Source: Ornithobacterium rhinotracheale
GTDB taxonomy: Bacteria > Bacteroidota > Bacteroidia > Flavobacteriales > Weeksellaceae
Assembly: GCF_022832975.1 (NCBI RefSeq)
Contig: NZ_CP094846.1
Span: 1,997,501 to 2,061,500, forward strand
DNA length: 64,000 bases
Direction: 5' to 3'
Every line of letters starts with the position of its first letter. Within the stretch, counting starts at the first letter, position 1. Below, piece by piece: positions 1 to 8,845 of this stretch. The notes under the pieces are model-generated. The model saw only the letters and a program-made list of their open reading frames with translations. It did no database searches and was not told the origin of the DNA. The translations under genes and the position numbers were made by a program.

Positions 1-698
1 GAACTTTGCGAAAGCTCCCTAATTGCAGAAGCAAAATCGAACCAAGAAATCTCTCCCTCATTGGTAAAATGATAAATTCCCGATTTTAAACGATTTTTTT
101 CTAAAATTGATAGAATCGCTAAAGCTAAATCATTCGCATTAGTAGGTGCCCCAATTTGATCATTCACCACAGAAAGCTCATCTTTTTCGCGGAATAATCT
201 CAACATTGTTTTCACGAAGTTTTTGCCAAACTCGCTATACACCCAAGCTGTGCGGATCACAATTGTTTGGGGATTATGGGCAAAAGCTAGCTCCTCTCCT
301 GCTAATTTGGTTTTACCATAAATATTGAGCGGATTTGTTTTTTCATCTGGCAATATAGGCGTAGAAAAATCTCCATCAAAAACATAATCCGTAGAAATAT
401 GAATGAACCACGCATCTTGCAAACGAGCTGCTTCGGCTAAATAGCCCACGGCATCGGCATTTACTTTTCGTGCGATTTCTTGCTCTGTTTCAGCCAAATC
501 CACTGTGGTATAGGCGGCACAATTAATCACAAAATCAAATGTATTTTGCGCAAAAAATTCTTTCACCGCCTCGGGGTTAGTAATGTCTAAAGTAGCGACA
601 TCGGTAAAAGTAAATTTAAAATCGGGATAGTTCGATGCTATTTTTTGAATACAACTTCCTAATTGTCCGTTTCCTCCTGTAACTAAAACTTGTTTCAT
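1..698 (-). CDS. rfbD: dTDP-4-dehydrorhamnose reductase, 3' part cut by window edge
   Basis: This short-chain dehydrogenase/reductase would perform the last step of dTDP-L-rhamnose synthesis, reducing the 4-keto sugar with NAD(P)H in the cytoplasm for surface polysaccharide. About 232 codons are visible from the ATG at 698; the family is usually near 285 residues, so the C-terminus lies outside the window. Visible motifs are the N-terminal Rossmann glycine motif GGNGQLG (residues 8-14), NCAAYTTVD (59-67), STDYVFDG (102-109) and the catalytic pair Y127xxxK131 (YGKTK). A TAnnTTTG box ends four bases before the ATG. An alternative is another RmlD-like sugar reductase, since the neighbouring rhamnose genes are not visible. 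Confidence 0.88.
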   Translation of the reverse strand, partial: MKQVLVTGGNGQLGSCIQKIASNYPDFKFTFTDVATLDITNPEAVKEFFAQNTFDFVINCAAYTTVDLAETEQEIARKVNADAVGYLAEAARLQDAWFIHISTDYVFDGDFSTPILPDEKTNPLNIYGKTKLAGEELAFAHNPQTIVIRTAWVYSEFGKNFVKTMLRLFREKDELSVVNDQIGAPTNANDLALAILSILEKNRLKSGIYHFTNEGEISWFDFASAIRELSQS

Positions 699-702
699 AA
701 AA

Positions 703-710
703 CAAATTTA
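703..710 (-). promoter_or_regulatory. -7 box of rfbD promoter
   Basis: Read leftward the bases are TAAATTTG, an exact match to the Bacteroidota -7 consensus TAnnTTTG. The box ends only four bases before the rfbD ATG, so the transcript would have almost no leader. I see no good TTG at the -33 position, which lowers confidence. Confidence 0.45.
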
Positions 711-768
711 CTTTTAATTATGGAAAGAAAACTGAAAAATATCTAAAAATCGATTTTTCAGACATAAA

Positions 769-800
769 AAAATCTCTAAAACTTTTGTCTTAGAGATTTT
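769..800 (-). terminator. intrinsic terminator of tRNA-Cys
   Basis: Inverted repeat with 11-base arms (769-779 and 790-800), ending directly at the CCA end of the tRNA. Leftward it is followed by a run of T. It makes the tRNA-Cys gene an independent unit. Confidence 0.75.
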
Positions 801-874
801 TGGAGGTTTCGAGCGGATTCGAACCGCTGTAGAAGGTTTTGCAGACCTCTGCCTAGCCACTCGGCCACGAAACC
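801..874 (-). tRNA. tRNA-Cys (anticodon GCA)
   Basis: Leftward cloverleaf with acceptor stem GGTTTCG/CGAAACC, discriminator T and an encoded CCA (801-803). The anticodon stem is GAGGT/ACCTT around loop CTGCAAA, giving anticodon GCA, and the T-loop is TTCGAATC. It stands alone with its own promoter and terminator. Confidence 0.95.
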
Positions 875-893
875 ATTTTTTGGGTTGGGAGTG

Positions 894-925
894 CAAATAT
901 AATCAAATATTTTGATTTAGCACAA
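894..925 (-). promoter_or_regulatory. promoter of tRNA-Cys
   Basis: Leftward TATATTTG (894-901) matches TAnnTTTG. A TTG -33 element lies at 923-925 with a 21-base spacer. Transcription would start near 888, about 14 bases before the mature tRNA 5' end. Confidence 0.7.
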
Positions 926-927
926 TT

Positions 928-1788
928 TTATTGTTTTTTTCCTCGTTTAAAAAGAAAATCTTTCTCCTCTTTAGTCAAACTATTGTAACCTGAACGGGAA
1001 ATTTTCTCCAAAATTTCATCGATATTTTTCTCTTGCTCGGCTTTCCAATCTTGGTATTCGTAGTCATCTCTCGGAGGGGTTTGGCTTTCAGCTTTAGGAT
1101 TTTTATTCATTTTTAAATGACTCTTTTTGCTGAATAATCCATTTAATTTATCTGCCAAACCACCAAAAATATCTTTTCCTTTTTCAAATTGCTTCATATA
1201 CAAATATCCAAACAAAGCACCACCAATATGAGAAACATTTCCGCCTAAATTATTCATACTTAATAAAAAACCAAGTGCAATCAAACCTAATGCGACATGT
1301 AATAATTTCACTGGCGATTGCACAAACGGCAACCTCATCTCTAAATTAGGCTGATATGCCACCATGGCAAAAAACACGGCGTAGATTGCTGCACTTGCTC
1401 CGATTAATCTAGAATCTTCGAATGTGTAAAAATTAAATAAGAGAAGATAAAAAATCCCTCCAACAATTCCTCCAACAAAATAGAAGATTTTAAACGATTT
1501 TTCTCCAAAATATTTAAAGTAAAACTCTGAGACAAAATACAACATCAACATGTTAAACAATAAATGAATTACATCATGGTGCAAAAACATGTATGTAAAT
1601 ATGCTCCATGGTTTGGACCAAAAATCGCTACCGAAAGGACTTAACCCAAAGTATAAATTCAAGTAATCTATATGCTTAATTAGCCCAATAATCCAGCCCA
1701 ATAAAAAAATAGCGACATTGATGTAAATTAATTTAATAGCAATGTTTCCGTTTATAAATTGATTTTTTAGTTTATTGATTAATTCCAT
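928..1788 (-). CDS. rhomboid family intramembrane serine protease, second of a pair
   Basis: Predicted rhomboid protease that cleaves transmembrane substrates within the inner membrane; the substrate cannot be inferred. The 286-residue protein has several hydrophobic segments, the oxyanion-side Asn in HLLFNM (75-80, N79), a serine in GASA (S132 nucleophile) and the helix-6 histidine in HIGG (H187). The usual serine motif is GxSG, so Ala replaces the second Gly here. After the last membrane helix there is a hydrophilic tail of about 85 charged residues. Its start overlaps the end of the upstream rhomboid gene by 10 bases, which suggests translational coupling and an ancient tandem duplication. 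Confidence 0.88.
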   Translation of the reverse strand: MELINKLKNQFINGNIAIKLIYINVAIFLLGWIIGLIKHIDYLNLYFGLSPFGSDFWSKPWSIFTYMFLHHDVIHLLFNMLMLYFVSEFYFKYFGEKSFKIFYFVGGIVGGIFYLLLFNFYTFEDSRLIGASAAIYAVFFAMVAYQPNLEMRLPFVQSPVKLLHVALGLIALGFLLSMNNLGGNVSHIGGALFGYLYMKQFEKGKDIFGGLADKLNGLFSKKSHLKMNKNPKAESQTPPRDDYEYQDWKAEQEKNIDEILEKISRSGYNSLTKEEKDFLFKRGKKQ

Positions 1789-2492
1789 CTTGGTAAGGTC
1801 TTTTTCCAGTTTCTAATGAGTATAAATCCGATAATTGCACCACCAATGTGTGCATAATGTGCAATATTGTCGCCTGGATTGCTCTGAATCGCCAGAACAA
1901 GCTCTAGCAATACATAAAGCGGAATAATGTATTTAGCTTTGATAGGAATTGGCGGAAAAATAAGCATTAAAACAGCATTTGGGAATAGCATTCCAAACGC
2001 AATCAAAACACCAAAAATTGCACCCGAAGCTCCTACCATAGGCGTTGAATAAATTGCACTTAGCGTCTCTAGCCCCGGGATTCCCATCATAGGCTTTAGC
2101 GTTGAGAGCAATGCCACTTGTTGTAGCGACAAATCTGCTGCGGCAATAAGTTGTTGTGCCTCAAGATAATTAGTTGCATTAAACAAAACATAAGCCCCCA
2201 AAGCCGAAGCAAAATAGAGGATAACATATCTTTTAGGTCCAAGCACCATTTCCACAGTAGAACCGAACATAAATAACGCCAACATATTGAAAAACAAGTG
2301 TGTCAAATCTCCGTGCATGAACATATGCGACAGGATTTGAAAACTTCTAAAGTTATCCGACAACGGATAAAATGCCCCAAGATATTCTCTCAAATCTATT
2401 CCATTGGTGCTAGAAAACACAAAGGTTGCCAAATAAAACAGCAAATTGATGATGATTAAATTCTTGGTAATCGGTGCTATTCTTTGAAACAT
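1779..2492 (-). CDS. rhomboid family intramembrane serine protease, first of a pair
   Basis: Multi-pass inner-membrane protease of 237 residues. The full rhomboid signature is present: HLFFNM (N69), GASG with nucleophile S156, and AHIGG with catalytic H215. It starts at the base next to the mutL stop, so it is part of the mutL operon, and it overlaps the following rhomboid gene by 10 bases. It is more canonical than its partner, which has GASA. Its substrate is unknown. Two rhomboids after mutL is an arrangement I recall from other Flavobacteriia, but I could not check this. Confidence 0.9.
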   Translation of the reverse strand: MFQRIAPITKNLIIINLLFYLATFVFSSTNGIDLREYLGAFYPLSDNFRSFQILSHMFMHGDLTHLFFNMLALFMFGSTVEMVLGPKRYVILYFASALGAYVLFNATNYLEAQQLIAAADLSLQQVALLSTLKPMMGIPGLETLSAIYSTPMVGASGAIFGVLIAFGMLFPNAVLMLIFPPIPIKAKYIIPLYVLLELVLAIQSNPGDNIAHYAHIGGAIIGFILIRNWKKTLPRWN

Positions 2493-4316
2493 TTAGTCTA
2501 ATTTTTTTTGAATCTCTTGTAAAGAAAGTGAATAATATATTTTTTTCCCGAAAGGGCTATAATTAAATTGCTCTAGCTTAAACAATTCTTGTACCAAATG
2601 ATTAATTTCTGCCTCATTGAGCGTAGTTCCCTTTTTCACTGCAGCACTTTTAGCCATGATTCGGCATAAATGTTCTTTGAGCTCTCCCAAATCATCTACG
2701 GATTCTTCCTCAAAAAAATGTTGTAAAATTTCAATCATATTTTCTTGAGAAATTTCAGACGGAATGGCATTGACCAAGCAAACATCGCCCTGCACTTCCA
2801 TGTCAAATCCAAAGCTTAACCAATCTGAAAGCGACTCGTTGAGCAAACTTTTTTCTTTCTCATTAAGTGGATATTCAATCGGGAAAAGCAATTGCTGGCT
2901 TAAAGTGTTTTTCTGGGCTAAATTTTTGAAATTATAAAACAAAATAGTCTGATGCGCACGGTGCTGATCGATTAAAAGCAAATCGCCCTTGTATGTGGCT
3001 ACGATATACGCATTATTCCACTGCAAGACTTGGCTTGTTTCTTGAATTTCCTCTTGTGGCACAAAAGTCGTTTGCAACTCTTCCTCCCCCGACAATAAAT
3101 CATAATAATCATAGCTGCCTCCCGCAGATTTTGGTCTAGGGGGCGGCGAATAGCTAAAACCTCCGCTCTTAGGCACGCAAGAACTTGGTGCCACGGGGGG
3201 CGTTTCCACTTCAAAAGGATTGTAAGTTTTATCCACCGAAATTTCTGGATAAGAAATATCTTTTCTTTTATCCAAAATCGGGACATCTATTTGTACCGTA
3301 GAATCAAAATCCAAAGGTGGCGTTACTTGATATTGCCCGAGAGCATGCTTTGTTGCAGCTCTTAATTGAGCAAAAATGCTATATTCATCTTCAAACTTAA
3401 TTTCAGTTTTGGTCGGGTGAATATTAATGTCGATTTTTTCGGGCGGAAGCTCCAAAAAAATAAAATAACTGGGATGATTGCCTTTGGATATTAAATCCTC
3501 GAAAGCGTTTTGTATACTTTTATGCAAATAATTACTCTTAATGAATCGATGATTCACAAAGAAAAATTGTTCGCCTCGTGATTTTTTGGCAATATTGGGT
3601 TTTCCCACATAGCCAGTAATCTTTACAATATCAGTTTCTTCGAAAATGGGTACTAGCTGACCTTCGATTTTGCGACCAAAAATGTGCAAAACGCGTTGTG
3701 CTAAATTTGCTTTTGTGAGCCTAAAAATTTCTTCGTCGTTGTGAATTAAGGTAAAATCTATATTTTCATGCGAAAGTGCCACACGATGAAATTCATCTAA
3801 AATATGGCGAAATTCTACGGCATTTGATTTCAAGAAATTACGACGCGCAGGAACATTGTAAAATAAATTTTTCACAGAAATAATGCTCCCTTTTTGTGTA
3901 ACTACAGGCTCTTGGCTTTCAAAATCGCCACCGCTAATCTGCACGCAAGTTCCCACCGTATCTTCGTCTTGTTTAGTCTTTAGCTCCACTTGCGCCACCG
4001 CAGCGATAGACGCCAAAGCTTCGCCACGGAAACCTTTAGTCATGATTTTAAAAATATCATCACTGGTGTGAATTTTGGAAGTTGCGTGACGCTCAAACGC
4101 CATACGCGCATCGGTTACCGACATGCCTTTGCCATTATCGATTACTTGCACGAGCGTGCGCCCTGCATCTTTCACGATCAATTGTATTTGGGTAGCACCT
4201 GCATCTACTGCATTTTCAAGCAGCTCTTTTACCACAGAGGCCGGACGCTGCACTACTTCTCCCGCAGCAATTTGGTTGGCTACCTGTGGGGGCAATAATT
4301 GAATGATATCGCTCAT
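2493..4316 (-). CDS. mutL: DNA mismatch repair protein MutL
   Basis: MutL links MutS mismatch recognition to strand incision and excision. The GHKL ATPase half is well conserved: the ELLENAVDAG motif (31-40), DNGKGM (60-65), GFRGEA (95-100) and the transducer domain to about residue 330. A proline-rich linker (about 330-425) leads to a C-terminal dimerisation domain. The C-terminal endonuclease motifs look degraded: DQHRAHQ (450-456) stands where DQHAxxE is expected, position 461 is Tyr rather than Glu, and SPFGKK (587-592) replaces the metal-binding CPHGRP. The ATG overlaps the stop of the upstream small gene by four bases (ATGA), and the rhomboid genes follow without a gap. Confidence 0.95.
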   Translation of the reverse strand: MSDIIQLLPPQVANQIAAGEVVQRPASVVKELLENAVDAGATQIQLIVKDAGRTLVQVIDNGKGMSVTDARMAFERHATSKIHTSDDIFKIMTKGFRGEALASIAAVAQVELKTKQDEDTVGTCVQISGGDFESQEPVVTQKGSIISVKNLFYNVPARRNFLKSNAVEFRHILDEFHRVALSHENIDFTLIHNDEEIFRLTKANLAQRVLHIFGRKIEGQLVPIFEETDIVKITGYVGKPNIAKKSRGEQFFFVNHRFIKSNYLHKSIQNAFEDLISKGNHPSYFIFLELPPEKIDINIHPTKTEIKFEDEYSIFAQLRAATKHALGQYQVTPPLDFDSTVQIDVPILDKRKDISYPEISVDKTYNPFEVETPPVAPSSCVPKSGGFSYSPPPRPKSAGGSYDYYDLLSGEEELQTTFVPQEEIQETSQVLQWNNAYIVATYKGDLLLIDQHRAHQTILFYNFKNLAQKNTLSQQLLFPIEYPLNEKEKSLLNESLSDWLSFGFDMEVQGDVCLVNAIPSEISQENMIEILQHFFEEESVDDLGELKEHLCRIMAKSAAVKKGTTLNEAEINHLVQELFKLEQFNYSPFGKKIYYSLSLQEIQKKLD

Positions 4317-4636
4317 TCCGCAAAGAAATTAGAAAAACTTGGACTTGTGATAAGCCACATGATAAACACAAATAGCATAAGAATCGAAAAAATGATAAAT
4401 GTATTGATTCTCACAGCATATGCACTTTGTTTCTCTTTGTTTCTAAACGATTTGAAATCAATGTGGGATTCATCTACCGCATCGACCTCGCGGGATTTTT
4501 TCTTCCCCACATAGCCTTGCGCAAAGCGGGTATCTCCTATTCTGCGATTGATTAAATCTTGGGTTTTGGTATCGTAAAATCTAGGAATGTATTTAAATTT
4601 TCTAGATTCTCGTTTATTGAATATTTTTCCTAACAT
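4313..4636 (-). CDS. small single-pass membrane protein upstream of mutL, function unknown
   Basis: A 107-residue protein. It has a basic, Tyr/Arg-rich N-terminal half and one hydrophobic helix near the C-terminus (about 76-97), predicting a cytoplasmic N-terminus and a single membrane anchor. It is the first gene of the operon that continues with mutL (ATGA overlap) and the two rhomboids. I recall similar flavobacterial proteins being labelled as a riboflavin synthase subunit; nothing in the sequence supports that, and I assign no function. Confidence 0.75.
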   Translation of the reverse strand: MLGKIFNKRESRKFKYIPRFYDTKTQDLINRRIGDTRFAQGYVGKKKSREVDAVDESHIDFKSFRNKEKQSAYAVRINTFIIFSILMLFVFIMWLITSPSFSNFFAE

Positions 4637-4643
4637 GGTAAAG

Positions 4644-4651
4644 CAAATATA
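4644..4651 (-). promoter_or_regulatory. -7 box of the mutL operon promoter
   Basis: Leftward TATATTTG matches TAnnTTTG exactly and ends seven bases before the ATG of the first gene, predicting a nearly leaderless mRNA. No clear TTG was found at -33. Confidence 0.5.
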
Positions 4652-4702
4652 AAGTGTAAATTATAAAATTAAAGCATATTACGCGCTAAGGTTTTATTAA
4701 AA

Positions 4703-6220
4703 TCAAGATTCTGTTTGGTTTAGGCGTAATAGCGGGTCTATATACTCTCGGTCGTTACAAAGGCGTGGCACTTTATTTTGTCCGCCCAATTTGCCTCGGC
4801 TTTCCATCCAGTCGTAAAATAAATCTTTTCGCCCCATGTGAATGCTCGGGAAATTCAAAGTCATGTTGTTGTAGCGTTTTGCCTCATAGTCCGAATTTAT
4901 TTCTTTCAGCTTTTGGTCAAAAAGAATTTTAAACTGCTCAAAATCGTTTGGCTCTCGCTCAAATTCAATCACCCATTCATGTGCTCCTTTTTCTTTGTCG
5001 TGCATAAAAATCGGTGCACCCGTGTATTCTTTAATTTTAGCCCCCGTTTCGTTGGACGCAAAATCCAACGCTTCCTCTGCATTTTCTATAATAATTTCTT
5101 CGCCAAAGGCATTGATATAGTGTTTGGTGCGACCAGAAACAACGATCCTATACGGATTAATTGATTTAAATTTCACAGTATCGCCAATCATATAACGCCA
5201 CAATCCGCCGATGGTAGAAATCACAATTGCATAGTTTTTATTTAGCTCTACTTCTTGCAATGGAACGGCTTTTCGCGCATTCAGCGCACCTTCTTCCATA
5301 GGGATAAATTCGAAGAAAATCCCTGTGTTTAACATCAAAAGCATGTCCTTGCTATCGGGCAAATCTTGCATAGAAAAATAGCCCTCAGACGCGTTATAAA
5401 TTTCGTAATACCTCATCTCTTTTCCACAAATTTCTTCGTAGTTTTTTAAATAAGGCTTAAAACTGATTCCTCCGTGAAAAAACACTTCCAAATCTGGCCA
5501 AATCTCGTGTAAATGCTCCTTTCCCGTAAGGCTTAAACAATGGTTGAGCAACACCAGCATCCACGACGGAACGCCCGTGAGCGAGCCTACCCCTTCCTTA
5601 ATCACCGCTTGCGCAATGGCGTCAAGTTTTACATTCCAATCGCTAAGTAGTGAAATTTCTTTGTTTGGCGTGTTCATATAATCTGCCCAAAATGGCAAAT
5701 TATCAATCATAATTGCAGACAAATCGCCGTATTTTGTGCCGTATTCTTGGTATAAATCTGCACTTCCCCCGATGCGCAAATTCTTTTTGGTAAACATTGC
5801 GGTATCTGGATGGTTTTGTAAATAATTGGCAAAAAGCATTTTGCCTGAAGTGAAATGGTTTTGTTCTAAGGATTCTTTGGTAATTGGGATAAATTTACTT
5901 TTGGCATTGGTAGTACCTGAAGATTTTGCAAACCATTGCACCTTTCCTGGCCAGAGCACATCGGCTGTACCACGGCGTGCACGCTCGATTTCAGGTTCCA
6001 ATTCCTCGTAAATCACTACGGGAACTTTAGCTCTAAAATCCTCGTAAGTTTTAATGTTTTTAAAATCAAACTTTTGTCCGTATTCGGTTTTCTTTCCTCT
6101 CTCTATCAAATATTTAAATACACGCTGCTGCGCCTCGATGGGCTGCGTGCGTATCTCTTCTACCTTATTGACATAAGAATTAACGACAAAAGATGCGATT
6201 TTATTTACGATTGTTACCAT
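4703..6220 (-). CDS. GH3-family acyl-adenylate/amide synthetase-like protein
   Basis: Member of the GH3 (auxin-responsive GH3/JAR1) branch of adenylate-forming enzymes, 505 residues. In plants these enzymes activate a carboxylate with ATP and join it to an amino acid; the bacterial substrate is not known. The phosphate-binding motif SSGTTNAKSK (100-109), the YNASEG motif (275-280) and a VSGRTKHYINAFGEE hinge region are present, so it is probably active. It stands alone: a terminator lies upstream (6311-6338) and the mutL unit begins downstream. A TATTTTTG box (6242-6249) about 21 bases before the ATG may be its promoter. No neighbouring gene hints at a pathway. Confidence 0.85.
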   Translation of the reverse strand: MVTIVNKIASFVVNSYVNKVEEIRTQPIEAQQRVFKYLIERGKKTEYGQKFDFKNIKTYEDFRAKVPVVIYEELEPEIERARRGTADVLWPGKVQWFAKSSGTTNAKSKFIPITKESLEQNHFTSGKMLFANYLQNHPDTAMFTKKNLRIGGSADLYQEYGTKYGDLSAIMIDNLPFWADYMNTPNKEISLLSDWNVKLDAIAQAVIKEGVGSLTGVPSWMLVLLNHCLSLTGKEHLHEIWPDLEVFFHGGISFKPYLKNYEEICGKEMRYYEIYNASEGYFSMQDLPDSKDMLLMLNTGIFFEFIPMEEGALNARKAVPLQEVELNKNYAIVISTIGGLWRYMIGDTVKFKSINPYRIVVSGRTKHYINAFGEEIIIENAEEALDFASNETGAKIKEYTGAPIFMHDKEKGAHEWVIEFEREPNDFEQFKILFDQKLKEINSDYEAKRYNNMTLNFPSIHMGRKDLFYDWMESRGKLGGQNKVPRLCNDREYIDPLLRLNQTES

Positions 6221-6310
6221 ATTTTTTCCTTACAAAACACACAAAAATAGGGATTTTTTCGGGATATTCATTTACTTTTTTATGCTTTCTCATTTCATTA
6301 AGAATTAAAA

Positions 6311-6338
6311 AAAATCGCAAAATATATTTTGCGATTTT
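6311..6338 (-). terminator. terminator of the GIN-domain lipoprotein gene
   Basis: Perfect 13-base inverted repeat (6311-6323 and 6326-6338) containing AAAATCGCAAAAT. Leftward it runs into a stretch of T. It separates the GIN gene from the GH3 gene. Confidence 0.75.
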
Positions 6339-6362
6339 CAATGATTTTTTCATACTTTAAAA

Positions 6363-7073
6363 TTATAATTTATGAACGCTTCCCGAACCTAAAATTTTTG
6401 TACTAAAATGAGGATCGCCCAAATAACGAATATCACCCGAGCCATTTATAGCCGCATTGAGAGATTCTGTTACAAAAACTGATGCATCACCCGAACCAGA
6501 AACCTTAATATCTGCAATTTTACTTTGTAGTTTTTTCCCGTCGAAATTTCCCGAACCCGAGATATCTACAATTAAATCATGTGTTTCGCCTTCTATCTGA
6601 ATATCGCCAGAACCCGAGATGCTCATCTTTATTTTTTCGCAATTTAAATTTCCTTTAAAATTTCCAGAACCCGAAATGGATCCCCAAAATTCGTTGGTTG
6701 TGATTTTATCATTGGCTTTGAAATCGCCCGAACCTTTTAAATCCACCACCGACAAATCAGGGGCATAGACTTCTACCAAAAGTTTCTTGTAGGAATAAGA
6801 GCCTGATTTTAATTTTATATCTAAAGTTTTATTACGCTCTGCAATTAATACATACGGCTGAATGTTTTCATCGGCAGTGACTTTTGCACTGTAGCTACTG
6901 CTCTTGTGGTAGACTACATCTATACTTCCCGAAATATTCAGTTTTTCAAAATCGGTGAATTTATAATTTTCTTGAACGATTTGTCCGTTCCCTTTAATAG
7001 TAATAAAAGACTCAACTCCACACGAAATCATCAAAAGTGAAGCAACCAAAATGAGCCAAATTCCTTTTTTCAT
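6363..7073 (-). CDS. GIN-domain (DUF2807) lipoprotein, head-type putative adhesin
   Basis: A 236-residue protein with a lipoprotein signal peptide (hydrophobic core then LMISC, Cys19), so it should be lipid-anchored in the envelope. The mature part is a DUF2807/GIN domain made of short beta-strand repeats, seen as recurring GSG(D/N/S) turns about every 20-25 residues, a pattern typical of a right-handed beta-helix. Members of this Bacteroidota family are often called putative auto-transporter adhesins, but no experimental role is evident. It has its own terminator and probably its own promoter. Confidence 0.88.
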   Translation of the reverse strand: MKKGIWLILVASLLMISCGVESFITIKGNGQIVQENYKFTDFEKLNISGSIDVVYHKSSSYSAKVTADENIQPYVLIAERNKTLDIKLKSGSYSYKKLLVEVYAPDLSVVDLKGSGDFKANDKITTNEFWGSISGSGNFKGNLNCEKIKMSISGSGDIQIEGETHDLIVDISGSGNFDGKKLQSKIADIKVSGSGDASVFVTESLNAAINGSGDIRYLGDPHFSTKILGSGSVHKL

Positions 7074-7095
7074 AGCATTTTATTTAATCCCACCT

Positions 7096-7103
7096 CAAAT
7101 ATA
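7096..7103 (-). promoter_or_regulatory. -7 box of the GIN-domain gene
   Basis: Leftward TATATTTG matches TAnnTTTG, 22 bases before the ATG. The -33 region would fall inside the rny terminator hairpin and has no TTG. Confidence 0.4.
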
Positions 7104-7107
7104 TAAA

Positions 7108-7143
7108 AAAATCGTAAAGAATTTAAATTTTCTTTACGATTTT
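7108..7143 (-). terminator. terminator of rny
   Basis: Perfect 14-base inverted repeat (7108-7121 and 7130-7143, arm AAAATCGTAAAGAA) with an 8-base loop, followed leftward by a T run. It closes the zapA/6S/rny unit. Confidence 0.78.
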
Positions 7144-7186
7144 ACATTTATCTAAAAATAGCCCCAAAATGGGATTTTGCTATATT

Positions 7187-8794
7187 TTATTTAGCAATGT
7201 TTATGGCGCGCGTTTCACGAATTACCGTAACTTTCACTTGCCCTGGATAAGTCATTTCGTTTTGAATTTTATCGGTAATCAAGAATGAAAGCTCGTTGGC
7301 TCTAGTATCGTCAACCTTGTCGCAATCTACCATAACACGAAGCTCTCTACCTGCTTGGATTGCATAGGCTTTTTGCACTCCTTCGAATCCTAAAGCGGTG
7401 TTTTCCAAATCTTTCAAACGCTGAATATATGATTCTACAACTTGGCGTCTTGCACCTGGTCTTGCACCACTTATGGCATCTGCCACTTGGATAATTGGCG
7501 AAAGCAATGATGTCATTTCGATTTCGTCGTGGTGTGCCCCAATGGCGTTTACCACTTCTGGATTTTCTCCAAATTTTTCTGCCCATTGCATACCCAAAAT
7601 TGCGTGTGGCAATTCTGATTCTTGCTCTGGTACTTTCCCTATATCGTGTAACAATCCTGCGCGTTTAGCTAATTTAGCATTTAGCCCTAATTCTGCGGCC
7701 AAAGTTCCTGCAATGTGCGCTACTTCGCGTGAGTGTTGCAACAAGTTTTGCCCATAAGAAGAACGGTATTTCATACGCCCAATGATACGAATCAACTCTG
7801 GATTTAAACCATGAATACCTAAATCAATCACGGTTTTTTTACCTACATTCACGATTTCTTCCTCGATTTGTTTAGTCGTTTTTGCTACAACCTCCTCGAT
7901 TCTACCTGGGTGAATTCTACCATCGGTTACGAGTTTATGCATCGACAAGCGAGCAATTTCTCTACGGATTGGGTCAAAACACGAAAGCACGATTGCCTCT
8001 GGCGTATCATCTACAATGATTTCCACTCCAGTAGCTGCTTCAATGGCGCGGATGTTTCTACCTTCTCGCCCAATGATTCTACCTTTAATATCATCGTTTT
8101 CAAGGTTAAAAACAGAAACAGCATTTTCTACTGCTTGCTCGGTTCCGATACGCTGAATCGATTGAATTACGATTTTGCGAGCTTCTTCACGAGCATTCAT
8201 ATTAGCCTCATCCATAATCTCTTGGATGTGAGCTTGAGCTTTAGTTTTAGCCTCATCTTTCAATGATTGAACTAATTCCTCACGTGCCTCATCTGCAGAA
8301 TATCCTGATATTTTTTCTAACAATTCTACTTGACGCTTGTGATTGGCATTTACCTCATCTATTTTGCGATGCAAGGCTGTTCTTCTTTCTTCAAAAACTT
8401 CGATTTCAGAGGTGAGTGATTTTCTATTTTTCTTAAGCTCTGCTAAACCTTCGTTTAGTTTGTGTTCTTTTTCTTTGATGATTTTCTCACGATCAGAAAT
8501 TTTCTTTTCCCTTTGATTTACGGAATCTTCATGCTGAGCTTTTAATTCTAAAAATTTCTCTTTAGCTTGTAAAATCTTCTCTTTTTTAATGCTTTCGCCT
8601 TCAGTATTAGCTTCTTTAAGTTTACTTTCTGCTTCAAGTTTTAAGCGATTGGCTTCTTTTTCTAAAGCGTCTGCTTTTTGCTTCGCTTCATTGTAAAGGA
8701 GTTCCCCTCTATTATCTACTTGTTTTTTAGTGAGTACATAGGCTATCAATGCACCTAGCAGCAGTCCTATAGTTCCTATTATTATGTATTCCAT
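7187..8794 (-). CDS. rny: ribonuclease Y
   Basis: Membrane-anchored endoribonuclease that starts bulk mRNA decay. The 535-residue protein has one N-terminal transmembrane helix (about 3-21), a long charged coiled coil (about 30-200), a KH domain with [10 protein letters not shown] (238-247) and an HD phosphohydrolase domain whose metal ligands include H383-D384 (LLHDIGKV). This is the standard RNase Y layout and length. It lies downstream of zapA and a 6S-like RNA on the same strand and is closed by a terminator. Confidence 0.96.
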   Translation of the reverse strand: MEYIIIGTIGLLLGALIAYVLTKKQVDNRGELLYNEAKQKADALEKEANRLKLEAESKLKEANTEGESIKKEKILQAKEKFLELKAQHEDSVNQREKKISDREKIIKEKEHKLNEGLAELKKNRKSLTSEIEVFEERRTALHRKIDEVNANHKRQVELLEKISGYSADEAREELVQSLKDEAKTKAQAHIQEIMDEANMNAREEARKIVIQSIQRIGTEQAVENAVSVFNLENDDIKGRIIGREGRNIRAIEAATGVEIIVDDTPEAIVLSCFDPIRREIARLSMHKLVTDGRIHPGRIEEVVAKTTKQIEEEIVNVGKKTVIDLGIHGLNPELIRIIGRMKYRSSYGQNLLQHSREVAHIAGTLAAELGLNAKLAKRAGLLHDIGKVPEQESELPHAILGMQWAEKFGENPEVVNAIGAHHDEIEMTSLLSPIIQVADAISGARPGARRQVVESYIQRLKDLENTALGFEGVQKAYAIQAGRELRVMVDCDKVDDTRANELSFLITDKIQNEMTYPGQVKVTVIRETRAINIAK

Positions 8795-8845
8795 TTTTTA
8801 TAATTAAATTTATTTTGTTTTTTATTATTTTATGTACAAAAAAAT

